Shown here in pieces: positions 1-63,907 of a stretch of DNA of 64,000 bases (positions are counted from its first letter, which is position 1; every line of letters starts with the position of its first letter). The notes beneath the pieces were generated by a model. That model was not told the DNA's origin, made no database searches, and saw only the letters and a list, made by a program, of their open reading frames with translations. The DNA is from Siniperca chuatsi (Eukaryota > Chordata > Actinopteri > Centrarchiformes > Sinipercidae): contig NC_058052.1 of assembly GCF_020085105.1 (NCBI RefSeq), forward strand, positions 15,912,233 through 15,976,232, written 5' to 3'. The position numbers were made by a program, and so were the translations under genes.

Positions 1-2461
1 TCCACCTCACTCTCCTTTTCCTCGCACCTAAACATCAATTGGTCTGTCATGTAGCTGACTATCACTCTAACCTTCTCCAACTTTGAGCAGGACCTTATTA
101 TTTATTTATTTTTAGCAGCACACATACCAATTTCGGGTTATTATCAGGTTCTGCTGGGTCATGTTGACCTGCTCCCTGAGCACCTCCAGCTCGTCTTTAG
201 CTTTCTGTAAGAGTCTTTCATAGTACTCCAGCATCTGGTTTAGTCGCTCCTTCTCTATGAGAGAAGCAGATGAAAATGAAAAGAAAAGTAAAAAAAGAGG
301 AGGAAATTACACATTGACATACAGTTCGATACAGCCTTATACACGCACCATGTAGTAATAAAATACCTAATTTTGACAAAACATTGCAAGCCGCAGATTC
401 TGTAATAGTGGGCTACTCCAGGGCAATCTCGATATCTTAAAAACCTTGTTGTGACAGTCTGTTGCCCCTTATTGCCCCAGTTGTGAGTGCCCACTGCTTC
501 TCTGGCTCACCATCTGAATGGTCCTCATTGTGCTGCTGTGAGTGGGGCTTATTGGCTTCGTTCAGCTGCTTCTCCAGCCATAACATTCTGGCCACAATTC
601 CCCTTACATAGGCCTCTCTCTGCTGGTCATATTCCAGCCACTGCTTGTTCTTCTCCAAGGCCTAGGGAGATTGAATAAAAGAATGAGAAGTACATAACAG
701 AGAAAGACAGAGTTGCGCCACGAGGATGGAGTCAGCAAGACATGAATACTGTACACAGGTACACATCCTCACTTAGAAACAAATGCACACACAGAGTAGA
801 AAGTTAAAAGTAACTAAAAATACAAAAAGGTGGATTAGGTGTTAATTGAAAAATGCAAACAGAAGAGACCTTTTCCAGCTGTGGGGCAACTACACAGCAC
901 TTACATCACTGAGGTGATTTTTGAGCTCTATTTCGTTGTTGGTCGAGGCCGATTCATCTGAAGCTGAGTCCTATTTGACAACAGGAAAATACAGAACAGC
1001 CTTACACATATGTGAATGAGCCGACTTTACCCAACTGCTTTTATAAAAGAGACGACATTGTGACATGTCATAACAAGGCCCAAAACATTGGTACAGTAGG
1101 ATTTAGAGCTCAACTTTAGAGTGTTATGACCTCTACAATAACCAGAGTATCACTGTGATGGTACGCTCTGTATGAGGAAGTGGGCTTTTATGGAGAACAG
1201 TACTCCTCCTCTAAATGGAAGACTGACGCTTAAAAAACAACTGCTGCCATCTAGCGGTGTAAAACTGGTAACAGGCGAGAGGGGGTTAGTAAATCAAACT
1301 CCTCAAGCAGAAACACAACCATAGGCCTTTTTCACACAAGATATTTTGACATGTCACAGTAGGAAAAGCACAAGTGTAAGTAATAAAATTAATGATGGCT
1401 GAATTCCATTTATTTGCATCGGTTTCAGGGTCCTGATATAGTGCATCCTGGCTCACTGTCACAGCTTACTGGGGCACTTTGAATAGAACAGAGTCATCGT
1501 TAATGTTATTAGTAACACCTGTGCCTTTCCTACTATGACAAGTAGTCAAAATGCCTGCTGGGAAAATGGCCTATTATGTGCCACAATTCTGCATTCCTAA
1601 AGCTATATTTATAGTGTTAGCATCTAACACTGTAGTGATTTTATTGGAAGTGCCAAATATCATGAATTGAAATAGGCAATTTTATTAGAAAAAGTAACAT
1701 TTGTTTTAATTTCCATAACTAAAAACATATTGTGTTCTGTATCAGTATCAAGAGGATTGTCTCCTGCTTATAAAGACATACAGTTTGTTTTTGTTTCCCT
1801 CAGCACTACACTCACTTATATTAAAATCAAGCCCTGCTATACCTTCTTCCCTGCAACGTTGTTCTCGAGATATTGACACCTAGCTGCGACGCTCACAAGC
1901 TTGTTCTTGATTTCTTCAATCTCTCTGGCGTAACTGGATATGCTTCTGTTTCTCCTCATACTCACTACGTCCATCAGCTTTTCTTCTTTCTTACTCAGCT
2001 GCTCTGGCGGCAAAGCAATGTTCTCATCTTTGGCCGTCATCTGCTGACAACTCTCCAGCCTAACAGTTTCAAGAGAGAGAAATCTCTGCAAAAAAGACAT
2101 TGAGGAATAAGTTGTTTCACTAATGCTGTGTAATGCTAATACTGTAAAACAATACCCTGACTAACCCCCCCCCCACCACAGCTCTCACTGGTGACATCAT
2201 TAGGTGGAGTTAATGGTACAGTGAGTAACCTTGGCTAGTTGACTTATGTTGGTTGAATACCAGAGAAACAGCACTGAGTGTCTGACTGAGTAGTTTGACT
2301 AAGTTTACCTCTACTAGCTTATTATGTTCTGAATGTTGACGAGACAACTCAACCAGGGTCTTCTTCAGATAGGCATTCTCCTTCCTCAGACTGCTGACAA
2401 CCATATCAAGCTCTGAGTTGAGCTTTTTTCTGAGGAAACCTTTATATTTAGGGGACGCCAT
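1..2461 (-). CDS. cep55: cep55, centrosomal protein of 55 kDa (5' part, runs off the left edge)
   Basis: Coiled-coil midbody protein that recruits ALIX and TSG101/ESCRT to the cytokinetic bridge for abscission. Coding exons in transcript order are 2461-2309, 2085-1843, 970-905, 661-511, 254-128 and probably 93-1. Phases join without a stop. The start is the ATG at 2461-2459, just inside an exon whose acceptor is at 2471-2472; it opens MASPKYKGFLRKKL. The first exons are Glu/Lys/Leu-rich coiled coil. Exon 661-511 holds ALEKNKQWLEYDQQREAYV, which matches the ESCRT/ALIX-binding region of CEP55; the Trp and Tyr of WLEYDQQ (about residues 162 and 165) are the family's key contacts. The last exon has a weak, A-rich acceptor at 94-95 and its boundary is uncertain. 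The N-terminus before the binding region looks shorter than in human. Identity is supported by the head-to-head myof neighbour, as in human. The C-terminal half lies outside the window. Confidence 0.88.
971..1842 (-). other. cep55: cep55 intron between coding exons 2 and 3
   Basis: AT-rich intron of 872 bp. I see no coding potential in the cep55 frame, no microsatellite and no repeat that I recognise with confidence. A short run near 1244-1262 (ccatctagcggtg) resembles a motif common in fish intergenic DNA, but it is too short to assign. Confidence 0.6.
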
Positions 2462-2470
2462 CTCAATCAC

Positions 2471-3641
2471 CTGTTGACAAATATTACAAGAGACTGACAC
2501 AAAAATAATACATTTTAGGATTTGGTCAGAATATACAGTACAATTTCAAAAATAAACATTCTGAATATTTCCAGGTTTATTTCTTTTCAGTTGCTGACAG
2601 TGGCAGACACAGCAACGGGAAAAACTGAACTGGACCCAGCCGTGTTTTCTAAGTAATTCAGAAGAGAAAACAACTTACAAATAGATTTACAATCTAATGC
2701 AATGCAAATCAATAACTCTCTTATATTTATAATACTAAATTGCTCATGACTGTGTCAGAGAGGTGCTGATTCAAAACACTATGGGTGTGGGTGCTGATGG
2801 TTGTATTTGACTGCATCCTATTGAAATGTGTTTGTAGCTAATTAAATTTAATAATAAACCAAACATTAGAAACACCATTACACCACTACTAGCTGACTAT
2901 AGCCTCTAAAATGTAATTGAGTTGAATCAAAACCTGGAGCAGCCTTAAAGAGCAACTGTTGCTTCATGTAACTCAGCGTTTAAGTCAACATTGCCCAGTG
3001 CTCAGAAAAAAATGGAAATATCTACTTTTCTAGGATAACTGGGCAAACTCCATCTGCTGGTGAAAATCATGTGATATTACTGAAAGCTCCAGAACAGCTA
3101 CTAAATGGACCTAGAAACTACTGTTTTGGCAACAGTAAATGATTGGTATTCTACCTGTTAAGTTAGCTAATGTTACTTAATTTCGTGCTTTTTCTGTCTA
3201 TCGGCTAACATTAACTAATACCACATCCACACTCACTTGCTCAAGAGGGTAGGACTGGTGTTCAAGCTGGATATTGGATGCTGGACTTACTAAGCTAATG
3301 AGCAGTTAGCTAATGTCAACTTATCAAAAAACAAAACAAAACAGCTATTTTCATACTAGGAAGCTTTTGTTAGGTTTTGTTAGCAAAGAGAAGATACCAC
3401 CACATAACGTTAGCTTAGTTAGGCAACTATCGTATGTTAGCTGCAAAAAAACAGTTAACGCTAGCATAATATTGTAGCGTTAGCTAGCATAAAGTGCTAA
3501 TAAAGTACTAAGTTATTACTGCTACTGTAGTGAAATCTGACTTTCCATGTCAGAATAAACGTTAAAATTAACCCTTATCTTTTTAAAATGACTATTTCAA
3601 GTCCACTGGAATACCTTTAAGTGATATTTTGTTAGCATTAC
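2471..3641 (-). other. cep55: Putative cep55 5' UTR intron rich in GTTAGC/TTAGCTAA motifs
   Basis: This stretch lies between the acceptor before the cep55 ATG exon (2471-2472) and a good minus-strand donor (CAAG then GTAATG, donor at 3641-3640). It has no open frame of note. From about 3160 to 3500 it is crowded with GTTAGC, TTAGCTAA and GCTAGC hexamers on both strands. I infer that it is the first intron, within the 5' UTR. Confidence 0.45.
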
Positions 3642-3730
3642 CTTGGGAGGGAGGGAAGACAGCTAAACTGTCATTGGATAGAAAGAAATAACGTTATTGT
3701 GCTGCTTTCACTACCCGCGCCTAAACTCCT
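3642..3730 (-). promoter_or_regulatory. cep55: Putative cep55 non-coding first exon and core promoter
   Basis: Read on the minus strand, a GC-rich E2F/CDE-like core (TTTAGGCGCGGG, 3725-3714) is followed by a CCAAT box (3677-3673) and a splice donor at 3641. These are typical elements of a cell-cycle gene promoter, which fits cep55, a G2/M gene in mammals. The transcription start was not determined; this is inference from motifs and position. Confidence 0.35.
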
Positions 3731-4324
3731 CTGTCTAACATAACGCTAGCTTAAATATGCTTAAAACACACCACGCGAAAATGTGGAAATAACAATAATA
3801 TTGTTCCTGGAAGAGCGTTTTGTGACTTAATGATATGTGTGTGTTTTAGTTGTGTTTATATCTTGTCAAAGTATGTAGCTAAGGCTTACTTAATTGGAAA
3901 CAATTACTGTAAGATAGCATGTTGTAATGTGCGGCTAACATCTATGTTAGCTCAATCCGTAATTTCCGACAGCCTACTAAGGAAGCATTACTTAACGCTG
4001 CATCCCCACTGGGGGGCGCTGCAGTACAAGAGAAGATGAGTGGACTGACTCCAAATCACTGCACAGTGATGTCAAGCACATTTGAATTATAAGTATGAAG
4101 CATTTTGAAGAGATAATGAGTAAGCTAAAGAGGTCCTTCTCATCTGTTAACCCACCTCTCCCGGGCTGGTGTGTGTCATGCCTCTGACTCTTGAGGCTGC
4201 CCTCCGGTATCCACTCCTCTGTCCTCTCACACATCTGTGCGTTTCAGTTCCCTCTGTGAGGGCTCCCTCTGTAGTCTCAACGGAATATGATTCGTTTCTC
4301 TGAATAAATTTGGACTTTATCAAA
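3731..4324. promoter_or_regulatory. Head-to-head cep55/myof promoter interval and myof 5' UTR
   Basis: About 600 bp separate the putative cep55 first exon from the myof ATG. The interval contains a 13-of-14 match to the CTCF core at 4006-4019 (CCACTGGGGGGCGC). The myof 5' UTR is probably the last 100-200 bp, because the start codon at 4325 sits in an exon with no convincing acceptor just upstream. No TATA box is obvious. A minus-strand open frame at 4147-4503 is antisense to the first myof exon and does not look like a protein. Confidence 0.5.
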
Positions 4325-24702
<20,378 letters not shown>

Positions 24703-24980
24703 GGAGTATTGCAGAGAAGCTATCTGCCTTCCTGCTGCAGAATCTATGGTCCTCTTCACTATTACCGTCCCTCAGAAATATCTCTGTTGATGCCATAGCA
24801 GACTGATATTCAGCATTCTCCTCTCACATAATCATATCAGACCTGTCTGGGTTTTTTTTCACTCTCCATATTGCTTATGTTTCTTGTGTAGCAAATAATC
24901 TCTCTTATGTTCAAATTTTGAAAAAAAAAACCAAGAATGTCAAGAATGATATATTTTAATAAACTTTGTATAAACAAATT
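24703..24980 (+). terminator. myof: myof 3' UTR with AATAAA poly(A) signal at 24958-24963
   Basis: After the TAA at 24700-24702 comes a short AT-rich 3' UTR with a canonical AATAAA at 24958-24963, preceded by an A10 tract. A 3' UTR of about 280 nt is inferred. No competing signal occurs earlier. Confidence 0.7.
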
Positions 24981-26459
24981 GTTCATTTTTAAAAAATATT
25001 TTACACACATTTGAATTCAGTACAAATGTTTGGAAACTATCTATAGTTATGGTGGCTAACTAGACCTATTTAGACTTTTATATTATATATTTATATATTA
25101 TATCCCTTTATACAAAAATTCAAACAGGCACCACATAACATGCCATTACAATACAACTCATTAACTTGACTGCAATAAAGAGAAAACCGAATAGTAATTT
25201 AAGCAATTAAAAAATAAATAAACAAAAACAATAGGCTAAACTAAGTTCATGTTGTAAACTAAGTACAACATGAAATAAAGTGTCTTGTTATAGTGTGGAA
25301 AACTGGACTACTTAAAATACATTTCTAAGGAATTTATACTACTGACGGATACTTGACATATCGCTACTTTGTTACTTTTCTCTACTAGTTAGTATATTAT
25401 TCATGCCTCCTTAATAGTTTCACGACAGTAAACTCCTTTTTGACCCAGTTGCTAGGATACCAACTCATGATCCCGCCTCTTTTTCCAAGAAAAATGTTTT
25501 GATTGGTCCCGATTTTCCTGCCGTCAAGGTGTAGCAGCTGCCTGCAACAACGAAGTGAAAGTAAACCGGACGATAACATTTGGATATGTGGTCTGAGGAG
25601 AAAGAGTTGTACATGAAAATAAATAAATAATTATGTAATGCATCTAACTCAGAAGTCTTACACAAAGAGGGGCATGCTTGTAAGTTGTATCTCTTGGTTT
25701 TAATTGAGACAGCACTGCTAGCTTGATCAGGTTGAATTACGTTAGTACTATCTACAAGAATCGGAGCTAGCGAATAATGGCTAATGTTTAGATGTTTAGC
25801 CAGTCAAAGCTAAGTTAGCTCAAGATGACTTGTTTTTTGTCCTGCAAGATATGTCCGCATCAAGGTAGTAAGTTACTAACAAAATCCCATAGAAAAAAAT
25901 ATTGTGCCACTTATAGCCGAGTAACTATTTTATTTAATTTTTTTTTTTACCGTGAAGGTAATGTCAAAGGTATAAGGTTGGTTGGGTCAGTTAGCTAGCT
26001 CATTGTAGCTTTGTGGAACCTGCCAGCAGCAGCTTTTCTTCGCGATGTGCTGGCTGCCGAGCGAGGGCTTGTTTGTACAAAATGACCGTCAGGAACTGAA
26101 ACTGATACTTTAGGTAAGAGGTTGAATCGAAAGCTGAGAACACAACTCACCCCGGCGAGCTGCCCAGCCTCATGATTTGAAAAAGTGGACCAAACAAAGT
26201 CCAGAAACACTCCTCTAAGTTTTACTGGCTGTCCCTACCAAACCTCTGAGTGTAGCGTCCGTCCAAGACCAGACATAAGCAAATCTTTTTATTTGACTCC
26301 ATGTGAAGTCCAATGACACCTGAAAACGGGCAGTATATAGCTATATCATAACTATTTAGTAGTGCATAAAATTATCAAAAATGTCACAGCTTTTCAACAT
26401 GTGAATGTTTTTCTTTCTCAAGCAGCTATTGTTGATACATCTTGTCTGACCTGTCAAAG
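24981..26459 (+). promoter_or_regulatory. parg: myof-parg intergenic region with putative parg 5' UTR exon(s)
   Basis: 25000-25400 is very AT-rich. From about 25480 the base composition becomes mixed and the sequence carries many GCTAGC/GTTAGC motifs (25718-26010). A candidate non-coding first exon ends at the donor TTTAG/GTAAGA (boundary after 26113). The ATG exon begins at about 26426 after the acceptor tttctcaagcag. In mammals PARG shares a bidirectional promoter with TIMM23; no timm23 coding exon is visible on the minus strand here. Confidence 0.45.
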
Positions 26460-50569
<24,110 letters not shown>

Positions 50570-51400
50570 CACGGGAAGAGCTGCATCTTAACCCCCCTCC
50601 CACTGTCTCGACGTGTAAAAGAGACTCCAGGTTCAGAAACCTCAGTGTCCTCTCAGCCTTGTGCTTACAATCATTTTTTCTCTCTCACACACACTCCCTT
50701 TAAGTTTGTGATCCCAACACACAAACTACCAAAACACAGTTTTGCCTTTCAGGTTGGTGGTATTTTAGGAGCCTTGTAGTGTGTCACCAAATGTGGTGAA
50801 ATGGCTCAGAGACTTATAGCAATAGTAAATCCTAGTTGCTGTTTGGATTTTCTTTAGTCTAAATGTGATGTGAAATTCTTTTGTTTTTACACACTATTTA
50901 CAAATATGGTCAAATATTCATCATATGCATGGTTGTGGACAATTTTTGTTATTGATGATCCAGGACATGATAATCCTCCCTAGTTATCTTGTCCTATAAT
51001 ATTGTGTTTGCTACTTTTTTAGATGAGTTGTCTTCTCTATTTACCATACCCAGGCAGTGGTGAGGTTCCTGAATGCAGAGAGATGAAATGCCATTCTGTA
51101 GTCTATGCATGTGTATTATTTATTTATCAAATATTCTACAAATATATGCTGCTCTTTCATATCCTCTAGGATGTCGATGTGCAACACACATATTGTCCTT
51201 GAGGCTTATTTTAATGAGTCATAAAATGGTCACTGGCAAGAGAATCATCTCAGATGAAACAGATACAAGGGATGAATGGTCATTTTCATCTTAGACCATT
51301 GATTCTATTCTGAGTAATTTAATCATTATCAATTATATTCACTGTTAAGCACAGTATTGCTACTGTATATCCAAATAAAGGGGAGCGCAGATAAAGAAAG
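50570..51400 (+). terminator. parg: parg 3' UTR with AATAAA poly(A) signal at 51374-51379
   Basis: AT-rich sequence after the stop codon, ending in ccaaataaaggggag. This is the first canonical poly(A) signal downstream of TAA 50567-50569, predicting a 3' UTR of about 0.8 kb. Confidence 0.6.
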
Positions 51401-53520
51401 AATTGCACGCAAAATAGTTTTGTTAATGTTTTTACTCAACAATTACTTTGAGGCTGTGGTTTTGTTTTTCATTATTTACTGTATTTTCTGATAGACAGTG
51501 TTCTATTTAATAATGGGTTCATAGATAGATTAAAGGTTGTAACTGTATTGCATAGTACTGGACATTAGGTTTTTTTGGTTGTACTCTTTTTATTATGATT
51601 TCTTAATTAAAGGTATATCCTGTTAAAATTGAAAATTGAAAATTTCTCTGCTCAAAACACTATGATTTACTGCCAAAAACCATAGCAAAATCATTTTGGT
51701 TCCAGCTATTTATAGGTTGCATAGCCTCACTTCAGTTAATTCACAAATTGTAATGTGTAACCAAGCATTATGTCAAGAAACCATTCTGCAGTATTCTTAG
51801 TATGTAGTTTCTTTACATCAGGGTAATGTGATTTTTCATAGATCATGTGGAAATAGCAGATTTTGCCTTCATCAGAGAGAATTCAGTTCCCTTTTATACA
51901 TATGTTTGTAACCGTGCCATGGCACCACAGATTTGTCACTTAATTTCATGAAATCATACATTATTTAATCATTTGAAATGTGATTGATTTTTGTAATAGC
52001 ACGTGTACCGAGGGCTTTCAGACAAATTTGATTCTGCCTCCAAACATGCTTTATTAGATGAATTAGGGTTCCTAAATAACCTCATGACGTGGACTTCCAT
52101 AAATGGTGTGTAGGCTTGGCTACGATAAGTGGATTACACATGATCTGCTTCTCCCGCTTTTTGTACTGAGCCCGGCATTGACCAGATGAGCTGTGGACTC
52201 GTGTGCAAAGCCAATTTGGTTTGGCAGACCTAGCTGTTGATAGCTGCCATGAGCGTGGGTCACCTGGACGTGAACTTTATTTAGGTTACTGGTCCCTCCT
52301 GGATTGAATCAAAGATTTATTTGGACACAGCATTGACTGAACTTGCCAGGCAAATCCTACAAATCCTGCAAATGAATAATCATAGTCAACAACAACGATG
52401 ACTTATTTCGTTATTCACATTTCAACAACAATTTATGTCACCAGAAATATGAGGTTAGAGAATTGCCACTTAATTTCCCCATACACAAGAAATGTTTCCA
52501 ACACTGAGCAGCTGGTCCACTTTTGTCCTGTTTAGTGATGTAATTATTCTAAACAGGATGTAATTTAACACCAAGCCCATAATGTTACCCGGCTGCACAG
52601 GTCTTTTCATCGATGAACACTATTAATAAAATGCCAGAAAGCAACTGGTCTTCACTCGATCTTTGTCAGGCAGCAAAGTCACGACATCAAAATGGCATTT
52701 CAGTTCATAATTGCCTGACCCTACGTTCACCAGGTCAGCCGGAGAGCAGCAACAAACACAAATGGAAATAATGAAAAAGGAGGGGCTCTTTCAGGTAACA
52801 CAGAGCGTAGTTGTGTGTTGTTTTTGAGTTAAAGCATAGTGAATATATTCTTGGCATGGGTGAAAACATTTTCTTTTAGTGTTTGATTACAGTATGCTGT
52901 GGGTCATGTGAATAAATATTTTAATGGTTAAATTAGACATTTTGGTGTTAAAATGGTGGTTTGAACAAAGATCACCAGTTTAAAAAAAAACACACACATA
53001 ATGATGCTCTGATATTTAGACCTACACTGTTCTGTCTGGTAGATCCTCTTGCAACTCGTGCCCACTCCATTTTCCCCTTTTCATTTCGTTTTGTCATGAC
53101 TGATAGTGCTGTTCCTTCTGTGCCAGCAAGTATGAATGATGAAAATCTGGATAAGGGAAAGGTTGGGGGGAGGGCCAATTATCTTATTGTTTAACCCACT
53201 CATGGTAGAAGCCCATCAATCTGAAACCACTTGCTCAAATGACTCATGTTCAGCCTTTATAAAAGTTTAATTGGCTTATATAATTAACACTGAGGGGAAA
53301 GACATATGTGTGATGTAATTTAGAGGGGAAAAAATGACCTGTCTGGATGAAAAGTGTGTGCAGGGGTAAGTATTCTGATTATAAAATCGATTGCTGTTAT
53401 AAACAAAACACCACAATCACAATATTAAATTGATTTCTGATCTTTTTATAAATTGTATTATTTAAGAATAGTTCTTAAATATAATTAAGTTTGATGATTG
53501 TTTTCCTTTCTCTGTCTTCC
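51401..53520. other. parg-ogdhl intergenic region
   Basis: About 2.1 kb of AT-rich DNA. No exon-like frame with splice sites, no tRNA-like cloverleaf and no microsatellite was seen. Balanced-composition patches at 52080-52320 and 52660-52800 are the only candidates for conserved non-coding sequence. Confidence 0.5.
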
Positions 53521-54456
53521 TGAGCTGTCTGTTTGGCTGTTACCTAGGCACCACCGGCACCCTTGGGTGCTGCTCGCTGTGCAGGAGAAGGGAAGGGAGG
53601 GGGGGGCGTGTCAAGCCACACGGATCTGTGTCACCTTCACTGATACCTGTCCTACACCTTTCGGCGATGACAATAGAGTCAAAGAGCGGTGCAGTCTAAG
53701 GTAAATGTAATTTCTAGAAATATAGCGTAGGTGACGCTTTAAAGCACTGTCCTATTTCCCGTGATACCGCGCTTTTCCGATGGCGTAGCTGAGGGGAGAT
53801 TATGAGGATTTATGGTGACGTTGAGAGATTAGTGGTCCAGGCAAAGCGTAGCAGACCCAGAATGAAATCGGCGATGTTTTGACACCTATGTCGGCACTGT
53901 AGCCTAAAGGCGCATGTAAAGCGTCCTGCAGGAAAAGGTGAGGAAGCTGTAGCAGCGGGTAGATACTGCAGTAGTAGGCTACACCGTCATACTTGGCTGT
54001 TCGCGGTTACACGCTTTTTGCAGCTGGAGAGACTTTGCGCAGAAGCACGCACAGGCCGTTACGTGCCAGTAGCCTACTCTTGCTGATATCTTACATTAAG
54101 TAGGCTACATGCTGCTTCGATCAGTGGAATTCCCATCGAAAATATACGATGAAAGGTCATTTCGCCCATAACGAGCCCGTGTGCAATTATAGACTAGTCC
54201 CCGTTAAGTGCAATATGCGCTCTGTGCAAAACCTACAATCAGTTTAAGCAGCTGGAATGTTGTTTGATGTGTGACATTCAGAAAATCCTCATTCAGAGGA
54301 TGTTTTGTAATAAAACTGCGACGTCAAACCCAGTCATGCACACTTTTTTCTGCAAAAAATGATTGTCAATCAAACAACCGAGATGCCTGTATTTGAAGGC
54401 CTAATTGTTCACTCTCTCTAACCCCCAACTTTCTCTTTCACTTTGTCTCTCTAGCC
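53521..54456 (+). promoter_or_regulatory. ogdhl: Putative ogdhl promoter and 5' UTR exon
   Basis: GC-richer than the flanks, with a G-rich stretch at 53590-53610. A candidate non-coding exon ends at the donor CTAAG/GTAAAT (boundary after 53700). The ATG exon starts at 54455 after the acceptor ttgtctctctag. The transcription start was not determined. Confidence 0.4.
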
Positions 54457-62261
<7,805 letters not shown>

Positions 62262-63851
62262 GTGAGTCCATGTCAACACAACTGAAAACTCAATGTTGGC
62301 TTTACAAGGATCTATATGAATCTTCTTTAAACCTCTGTGCCTTCTTGTATTAATGCTCTCACACCAGAAGGAGCTCCCACTGCCACCATAGTCTCCTACT
62401 GTTGACCAGTGTGCAGCTCTGCTGTGCTAATGGATCCTCAAGTGAAGTTACTGAAGTCACAGTCTCTCCACTCACTCAATGAACTCACTTAACTCATAAG
62501 CTTTATCTTTCCTTACCATTATGTAGGGCTGGGTGCTAATTAAATATAATTGCTGATCAGTTTTCAGCTAAATCATATCTTGAATGTTGATATGTATTTA
62601 GAGTTTTTTCTCATGTAATGTACAACACTGGAGCACAGTTCATTGTTTTGAAAATCATTTTTTCATTTTATATGTGATTTTGCATACATTTGCTATATTG
62701 TGATGTATAGTATATCGATAGGGAGTCTGACAGAAGACGTCATCAGTCTCCTGGGAACTGTGAAGCCCACATGGTGTTGTCATGGTATGGAGGGAACAAG
62801 TGACACATGAACAAAACCAGCTCCCCCTTTCACTGCGCCTGTCTCGTCTGTCCCCTATCATTTCTCCACCAGCCCATCTTCACTGACACCACCCCACCCC
62901 CCTCAGCTCACAGCAGCATACATCACACTAACTAACCAGAGGCTACGGGGCTTTTTCTTTTGCCTCGCATTTACCACTGACATCTACTTCTCCCCGTCCG
63001 CTGTCCTCTTCAGCAGGGTAATTTGCCTGCCTGGAAAAAATGACAGCAGTCAAACACTACATCTACCCTTCATCTCTGTATCACCTGCTGTTTATTTAAA
63101 TCCTCTTCTGTGTCAGTTGAGAGTCCACAAGCTTTCTTTGTCATCGTACTTCAGCTATACTTTAGTCCTTTTACCACCACCCTTTATTGCTTTTTTCCTC
63201 CTCCCAGTTACACTTTTTTCATCCCCCACTACTCTTCTTCCCTTCATAGTTCTTAGGAACTGAGCATATTGGCATGTTACAGTTGAGTGAGCATGCTTGC
63301 GTTTCTGTGATGTACGTAACAGCGTGGACTAATGGATTCAGTCGTTGTGTTTGGGTCGGTTGCATGCGCTGCGCTGCGCCGTGCACCCCTTTCCCTGACT
63401 AATGGGGCCCCCAGGCAGAGAAAGTGTGTGTGTGTTTTTGTGTATATGAAAGAAGAGAGAGAGGTTCATGAGGCAATCCCAGAGAAAGACCTCATTCTCG
63501 TGAGGTTTTGGGGTCCTCTTTGGATTGTGTGCGAGTGGATTGAGAAAATGAAACATGAAATTATGTGTGTTACCTCAATTAATGCTGGATGCTCTTGATT
63601 TTGTTTTTCATCAAAGGATTTCTTGAAGAGAAAGTGTATATCCTGCAAATGTGGAACAAGGATCAAACAAAACAATTAGGCAGTACATTATGTGTACTCA
63701 TTAGTCCGGAATTATGGATGATATTATTCAAAGGACTCAAATCACGATCATCCAGTCTTCTAGGAGGTAATATATCACATTCAAGATAATAATCAATAGG
63801 TTTTGGTTATTTCCTGCAGTTCTTCCGCCTGACCATTACATAACCTGTAGC

Positions 63852-63907
<56 letters not shown>

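Noticed and set aside
24981..26459. timm23 head to head with parg, as in mammals
   Set aside because: No minus-strand coding exon is visible before the myof 3' UTR.
50570..54456. A further gene between parg and ogdhl
   Set aside because: Open frames there are short, unspliced and unlike any family; no pair of splice sites joins a plausible product.
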